A DNA stretch of 64,000 bases from Streptomyces sp. ML-6. Its GTDB lineage: Bacteria > Actinomycetota > Actinomycetes > Streptomycetales > Streptomycetaceae. The translations under genes and the position numbers were made by a program. The notes under the pieces are model-generated. The model had not been told where the DNA came from and made no database searches. It was given only the letters and a program-made list of their open reading frames with translations. Positions 60,110 to 64,000 of this stretch are shown piece after piece (position 1 is the stretch's first letter; each line of letters begins with the position of its first letter). The DNA lies in NCBI RefSeq assembly GCF_030116705.1, contig NZ_JAOTIK010000001.1:7344501-7408500 (forward strand), given 5' to 3'.

Positions 60110-61543
60110 ATGCAACGACGCACGTTCCTCAGGGGCACCGCGGTGGCGGCCCTCTCCGCCGCACCCCTCGGCACCTCGATGGCGGTGAACGCCTCGGCGG
60201 CCGACAAGTCCGTCAGCACCCTGGCCGAGCTCCAGAACGCGATCAACGGCGCCGCCCCCGGCGACCGGATCATCCTGGCCGACGGCACCTACACCGTTCC
60301 GGCCGGCGGCGCGATCAACATCTCCGGCAAGAACGGCACCGGTGCGGCACCCATCACCATCGTGTCCAAGAGCCGGGGCGGCGCGGTCCTGCGCGGCGAA
60401 CGCAGCTTCGTCCTCGCCCATTCGAGCAACATCGTCATCAGCGGCTTCGCCTTCCGGCAGAGCACCACGCTGGAGATCCCGGAGAACTGCTCCTCGATCC
60501 GGCTGACCCGCAACGACTTCCAGCACGCGGACACCGGTGACCCGTACTGGGTCGTCGTACGGGCGAACGACACGAAGATCGACCGCAACCACTTCCACAA
60601 CAAGACCACCACAGGCATCTTCCTGATCGTCGACGGTCCGGACTCGACCGACAACATGACCCAGAACGTCCACATCTTCCGGAACCACTTCTCCGACCAC
60701 AGCTTCCCCGGGGACAACGGCGGCGAGTGCATCCGCCTCGGCGTCAGCAGCCGGGCCCTGTCCCCCGCCCACGCGGTCGTGGAGTACAACCTGTTCGAGC
60801 GCGCCGACGGCGACCCCGAGGCCATCTCGGTGAAGTCCTCCGACAACACCATCCGGTACAACACCATCCGCGACAGCCACGGCGGGATCGTGCTGCGCCA
60901 CGGCAACCGCAACCGGGTGGAAGGCAACTACCTGATCGGCGGCGAGGAGGGCGTCCGGCTCTACGGCAACGACCACGTGATCGTCAACAACTACCTCGCC
61001 GGGCTGTCCAAGCGGGCCCTGGTCGTCGGCAGCGGCACCACCCGCGACCACAACCCGGACGAGACGAAGGAGGAACGGCGCGGCAACGACGCCTGCGACC
61101 GCGCGGTCATCGTGCACAACACCCTGGTCGGCAACACCGGAACGCTCTCCGGCGAGACCAACCGGACGTACGAGCCCCGGGACGTCGTCATCGCCGACAA
61201 CCTGCTCGTCGGTGACACCGGCAGCCTGGTCGAGATGGGGGCGACCACCGGCTTCACCTGGCAGACCAACATGTTGTGGGGCGCGGCAGCCGACGGCAAC
61301 ATCCCGGCCGGCGGTTTCACCCGGGCCGATCCGAAGCTGGTGGCGGGCCCGGACGGGGTGTTCCGGCTGTCGGCGGGCAGCCCGGCGATCGGCGCGGCCA
61401 CCCTGACCGGCACCACCGTGGCCGACGACATCGACGGCGACCAGCGCGGCAGTACCCGGGACATCGGCGCCGACGAGTACGCCACCCAGCCCGCCCTGCG
61501 CCACCCCCTCACCACCGCCGACGTGGGACCGAACGCGACATGA
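60110..61543 (+). CDS. Polysaccharide lyase family 6 enzyme (copy 2)
   Basis: Second secreted PL6 lyase, also 477 residues, with signal MQRRTFLRGTAVAALSAAP and the same catalytic Lys242 and Arg263. Around the active site the two genes are almost identical at DNA level (59213-59316 against 60774-60877, about three differences). Elsewhere they differ clearly, for example GLHWVMVRADDSTVDHN against DPYWVVVRANDTKIDRN. Differences near the substrate cleft could give different cutting patterns. The ATG at 60110 follows AGGAGG. A weak hairpin follows at 61591-61610. Confidence 0.92.
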   Translation: MQRRTFLRGTAVAALSAAPLGTSMAVNASAADKSVSTLAELQNAINGAAPGDRIILADGTYTVPAGGAINISGKNGTGAAPITIVSKSRGGAVLRGERSFVLAHSSNIVISGFAFRQSTTLEIPENCSSIRLTRNDFQHADTGDPYWVVVRANDTKIDRNHFHNKTTTGIFLIVDGPDSTDNMTQNVHIFRNHFSDHSFPGDNGGECIRLGVSSRALSPAHAVVEYNLFERADGDPEAISVKSSDNTIRYNTIRDSHGGIVLRHGNRNRVEGNYLIGGEEGVRLYGNDHVIVNNYLAGLSKRALVVGSGTTRDHNPDETKEERRGNDACDRAVIVHNTLVGNTGTLSGETNRTYEPRDVVIADNLLVGDTGSLVEMGATTGFTWQTNMLWGAAADGNIPAGGFTRADPKLVAGPDGVFRLSAGSPAIGAATLTGTTVADDIDGDQRGSTRDIGADEYATQPALRHPLTTADVGPNAT

Positions 61544-61590
61544 GCGGACCCGGGACGACCCGGGACGAGTGACCGGAACACCGGCGAGGC

Positions 61591-61610
61591 GGCCCGCTCG
61601 GGGGCGGGCC
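61591..61610 (+). terminator. Weak hairpin after the second PL6 gene
   Basis: A 7-bp stem (ggcccgc 61591-61597 with gcgggcc 61604-61610) with a small loop. It may slow or partly stop transcription before the isomerase gene. Confidence 0.4.
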
Positions 61611-61723
61611 ATCTCCCCTTCCCGGACCGCCGGGAACTCGACACCGCACGGCCCCGGCGGGCGAGCCGTGCGAGATCATGGAAGAACCGCCGCGGGGCGG
61701 GCACGGAAAGGGAAGCAGTGACC

Positions 61724-61783
61724 ATGAGAAGAAACAGCCCGGTGCGCCACGTCGCGCCCCGACCCGGCCGGGTGGCCCGATGA
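61724..61783 (+). other. Candidate 19-codon leader ORF coupled to the isomerase gene
   Basis: A small frame encodes MRRNSPVRHVAPRPGRVAR. It has a good purine-rich site (GGAAAGGGAAG) upstream of its ATG, and its stop overlaps the isomerase ATG as ATGA. The isomerase start itself has a poor ribosome site, so translation may depend on this leader. No homologue is known to me. Confidence 0.4.
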
Positions 61784-62595
61784 GCGGGCTGGGACTGTGC
61801 TCGGTCACCTTCCGGCACCTGCCCGCCGACGAGGTCGCGCACCGCGCCGCCGACGCCGGGCTCGACCTGGTCGAGTGGGGAGCGGACGTGCACGCCCCCT
61901 GGACGGAGCCCGACACGGTCCGCGCCGTCCGCGACGCCTCCGACCGGCACGGGCTCACCTGCTGCTCGTACGGCTCGTACTACCGCGCCACCCCCGGCGA
62001 GACGGCCGACTTCCCGGCGATCGTCCGCGCCGCCGCCCTCCTCGGCGCACCACGGATACGGGTGTGGGCGGGCGGCACCGGATCGGATGCGACCACCCCG
62101 CAGGAACGCCGGGAGACCACGGCCCGTCTGCGGGAGGCGGCCCGGATCGCCGCGGACCACGGACTGGAACTCGGGCTGGAGTTCCACTCGAAGACCCTCA
62201 CCGACACCGTCGCCTCGACGATCCGGCTGCTGGACGAGGTGGGCGCGGACAACCTCCGCACCTACTGGCAGCCCCCGCTCGACGCCCCCGACGACGAGGC
62301 ACTGGCCGGACTCGCCGCACTCGCCGACCGGGTCTGCACGGTGCACGTCTTCTCGTGGTGGCCGGGCAACCACCGGCTGGAGCTGGCCGAGCGCGAGGAC
62401 CTGTGGACCGGGGTCTTCGACCTGCTGCACCGGCGGGGCGTACGGCCACCGGCGCTCCTGGAGTTCGTGCCCGGCGGCGACCCCGCCGTACTGGCGCGCG
62501 AGACCACCACACTGCGACGCGTGGCGGCCCCCCGGCCCGGGGCCGCGGCACGGACGAATATCTCCCACCCCCTCACCCCGACGCCAGGACGGTAG
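61780..62595 (+). CDS. Sugar isomerase/epimerase-like TIM-barrel protein
   Basis: Protein of 271 residues of the xylose-isomerase-like TIM-barrel superfamily (AP_endonuc_2). Visible blocks are LGLCSVTFRHLPADEVAHRAADAGLDLVEWGADVH at the start, RIRVWAGG near 90, LELGLEFHSKTLTD near 130 with a metal-ligand type Glu, and YWQPPL with VCTVHVFSW later. Such proteins interconvert ketoses or process keto-sugar acids; the exact substrate is unknown. The context suggests handling of sugars from the PL6/GH29 pathway. The ATG at 61780 overlaps the stop of a 19-codon leader frame; an alternative ATG at 61678 has no good ribosome site. Confidence 0.85.
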   Translation: MSGLGLCSVTFRHLPADEVAHRAADAGLDLVEWGADVHAPWTEPDTVRAVRDASDRHGLTCCSYGSYYRATPGETADFPAIVRAAALLGAPRIRVWAGGTGSDATTPQERRETTARLREAARIAADHGLELGLEFHSKTLTDTVASTIRLLDEVGADNLRTYWQPPLDAPDDEALAGLAALADRVCTVHVFSWWPGNHRLELAEREDLWTGVFDLLHRRGVRPPALLEFVPGGDPAVLARETTTLRRVAAPRPGAAARTNISHPLTPTPGR

Positions 62596-62604
62596 ACGAC
62601 AGAC

Positions 62605-63246
62605 ATGCGCATCACGGAGAAGGACACACTCCTGTTCATCGGTGACTCCATCACCGACTCGGGCCGCGACCGCACGGACCCGGCGTCGCTCGGCGACGGA
62701 TACGTCCGGGGGATCGCGCGGACCCTGCGCGACCGGGCGGGCACCGGCCCGGCCCCCACCGTCATCAACCGGGGCATCAGCGGCCACCGGGTGTACGACC
62801 TCGAACCCCGCTGGACCACCGACGTCATCGACCACCGGCCCACCGTGGTCACGGTCAAGATCGGCATCAACGACACCTGGCGCCGCTACGACCAGGAACT
62901 CCTCAGCCCGGTCGACGAGTTCGAGGCATGCCTCGACCGGCTGCTCACGGAAACGGAACGCAGGCTGTCCGCACGGCTGGTTGTCATCACCCCCTTCCTG
63001 CTCCCCGTGACCCCGGGGCAGGAGGACTGGTTCGAGGACCTGTCACCCCGCACCGACGCCGTCCTGCGCACCGCGCGCGCCCACGACGCCCTGGTGGTCC
63101 GCGCGGACCTCGTGCTGTCCCGCGCCGCCGAGGACAAGGGCGCGGCGGAACTGGCCCCGGACGGGGTCCACCCGACCCCCCTCGGCCACCGGCTGATCGC
63201 CGACGCCTGGTTCGCCGAGGTCGACTCCGCCCCGTCCCGCCCCTGA
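62605..63246 (+). CDS. SGNH/GDSL-family esterase
   Basis: Hydrolase of 213 residues with all four SGNH blocks: GDSITD (Ser15), NRGISGH (Gly), GINDTW (Asn) and DGVHPTPLGH (catalytic Asp and His). No signal peptide, so it acts in the cytoplasm. In carbohydrate loci these enzymes remove acetyl or other acyl groups from sugars; here it may deacylate imported oligosaccharides. The ATG at 62605 lies 9 bp after the isomerase stop, so it is in the same transcript. Confidence 0.9.
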   Translation: MRITEKDTLLFIGDSITDSGRDRTDPASLGDGYVRGIARTLRDRAGTGPAPTVINRGISGHRVYDLEPRWTTDVIDHRPTVVTVKIGINDTWRRYDQELLSPVDEFEACLDRLLTETERRLSARLVVITPFLLPVTPGQEDWFEDLSPRTDAVLRTARAHDALVVRADLVLSRAAEDKGAAELAPDGVHPTPLGHRLIADAWFAEVDSAPSRP

Positions 63247-63254
63247 CGCCGGCC

Positions 63255-63295
63255 CGGCACGAGGAGCGCCGCGGCACATGACGCTCCTCGTGCCG
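63255..63295. terminator. Bidirectional hairpin terminator
   Basis: A perfect 14-bp stem (63255-63268 with 63282-63295) with a 13-nt loop lies in the gap between the convergent SGNH esterase and metallophosphoesterase genes. Confidence 0.8.
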
Positions 63296-63344
63296 TGGCG
63301 CTCCTCGCGACGGGGCCGCCCGGCGGGCGACGCCCGGCGCCGGG

Positions 63345-64000
63345 TCAGGAACCGTTGTGCAGCGGCACCGTCAGCTGCTTGAGCCAGGTGCCCGTGGTGA
63401 AGTCACGGGCCTTGATGACGACGGAGCGCGCACCGACCTCGACCTGGAGGCCCTGGTTGAAGGCACCGCCGAGGGAGACCTCGCCGCCCTTGCCGTCGTC
63501 CATCCAACCGACCTGCACGGCCGAGGTGTTCACGACGGTGAAGCCCTCCAGGTTGCCGGTGCCGGGGACGACGCGGCGCACCACCCAGTCGGACAGGTCG
63601 AGGTCCCAGTGGGTGTGTCCCGAGAAGAGGAACACGTCCTTGTGCCGTCCGAGGACCGACAGCAGCCGGTCGGGCTGGAGGTAGTCGTTGAGGTAGAGCT
63701 TGTTGTGGGTGCCCGACACCGTGTTGGGCAGCGGGTGGTGGGTCAGCACCATCACGGGCCTGCGGCGACGGGCCCAGTACCCGAGACGGTCCTCCAGCCA
63801 GGCGAACTGTGCGTCGCTGATCCACACTTCGTCCCACAGCTTCGCGTCGTGGTAGTGGGAGTAGCGCTCGGTTCCCAGGCTGAGCACGGGCACACCGCCG
63901 AACGACGTCTCCGAGTAGACCTTGTTGCGGCCCGCGAAGTTGTAGAAGCTGCGGAAGAGGGAGTCCTCCGTCGTGCCGTTGGGCCAGGTGGCCTCCGCGA
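63345..64000 (-). CDS. Calcineurin-like metallophosphoesterase (5' end outside window)
   Basis: C-terminal part of a metallophosphoesterase on the minus strand; the frame stays open to the window end, so the start and the first metal-binding motifs (DxH, GDxxD) are missing. Seen here are the later metal ligands THHPLP and SGHTHWD, which belong to the two-metal active site. A beta-rich C-terminal domain (VVNTSAVQVGWMDDGKGGEVSLG) follows the catalytic core. The role could be phosphodiesterase or nucleotidase. It converges on the SGNH gene and is probably outside the sugar operon. Confidence 0.85.
   Translation of the reverse strand, partial: AEATWPNGTTEDSLFRSFYNFAGRNKVYSETSFGGVPVLSLGTERYSHYHDAKLWDEVWISDAQFAWLEDRLGYWARRRRPVMVLTHHPLPNTVSGTHNKLYLNDYLQPDRLLSVLGRHKDVFLFSGHTHWDLDLSDWVVRRVVPGTGNLEGFTVVNTSAVQVGWMDDGKGGEVSLGGAFNQGLQVEVGARSVVIKARDFTTGTWLKQLTVPLHNGS

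Overview
The window reads as chromosome of a Streptomyces-type actinomycete. It is very GC-rich, with GC-biased third codon positions, many GTG starts, frequent ATGA/GTGA gene overlaps, twin-arginine and lipoprotein signals, and sugar ABC operons that carry no ATPase gene. No tRNA, rRNA, CRISPR array, insertion sequence or attachment site was recognised.

Region 1 (1-1794) is the 3' part of a large-subunit KatE-type catalase. Region 2 (1849-24823) is a complete coelichelin-type hydroxamate siderophore cluster. It holds N-hydroxyornithine formyltransferase (cchA), ornithine N5-monooxygenase (cchB), ferric-siderophore importer (cchC, D, E and lipoprotein F), half-transporter cchG, the trimodular NRPS cchH, half-transporter cchI, esterase cchJ and the MbtH-like cchK. 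The three adenylation pockets read DINYWGGIGK, DFWNVGMVHK and DMENLGLINK, the codes I recall for formyl-hydroxyornithine, threonine and hydroxyornithine of coelichelin. Four iron-box-like sites lie in the three promoter regions, so iron-repressor (DmdR/IdeR-type) control is expected. CchG and CchI have complementary broken ATPase motifs and look like two halves of one asymmetric exporter.

Region 3 (24900-30843) is a mixed stretch. It has a double-HTH MerR regulator divergent from an erythromycin-esterase-family gene, a secreted peptidoglycan-binding protein, an ArsR regulator overlapping a VOC protein, a decayed serine hydrolase gene and two unknown proteins. Region 4 (31006-36667, minus strand) is a compact operon: split glycine decarboxylase (gcvPA, gcvPB), an AcoX/NAD-kinase-like protein, a short-chain dehydrogenase and a GntR/FCD regulator. 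It has no gcvT or gcvH, so its substrate is open. Region 5 (36813-44135) is a divergent sugar operon: binding protein (with an apparent frameshift), two permeases, GH42 beta-galactosidase and a secreted GH63-like glycosidase. A TrmB/LuxR-like regulator follows.

Region 6 (45425-53338, minus strand) holds a large secreted subtilase, a dienelactone-hydrolase-like protein, a PQQ-type beta-propeller lipoprotein and a 2-hydroxyacid dehydrogenase. Region 7 (53741-63246) is a polysaccharide-use locus: sugar-binding lipoprotein, two permeases, GH29 alpha-L-fucosidase, two tandem PL6 lyases, a sugar isomerase/epimerase-like TIM barrel and an SGNH esterase. LacI-type operators sit at the start of this operon and in front of the divergent dehydrogenase. 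The window ends inside a metallophosphoesterase gene on the minus strand.
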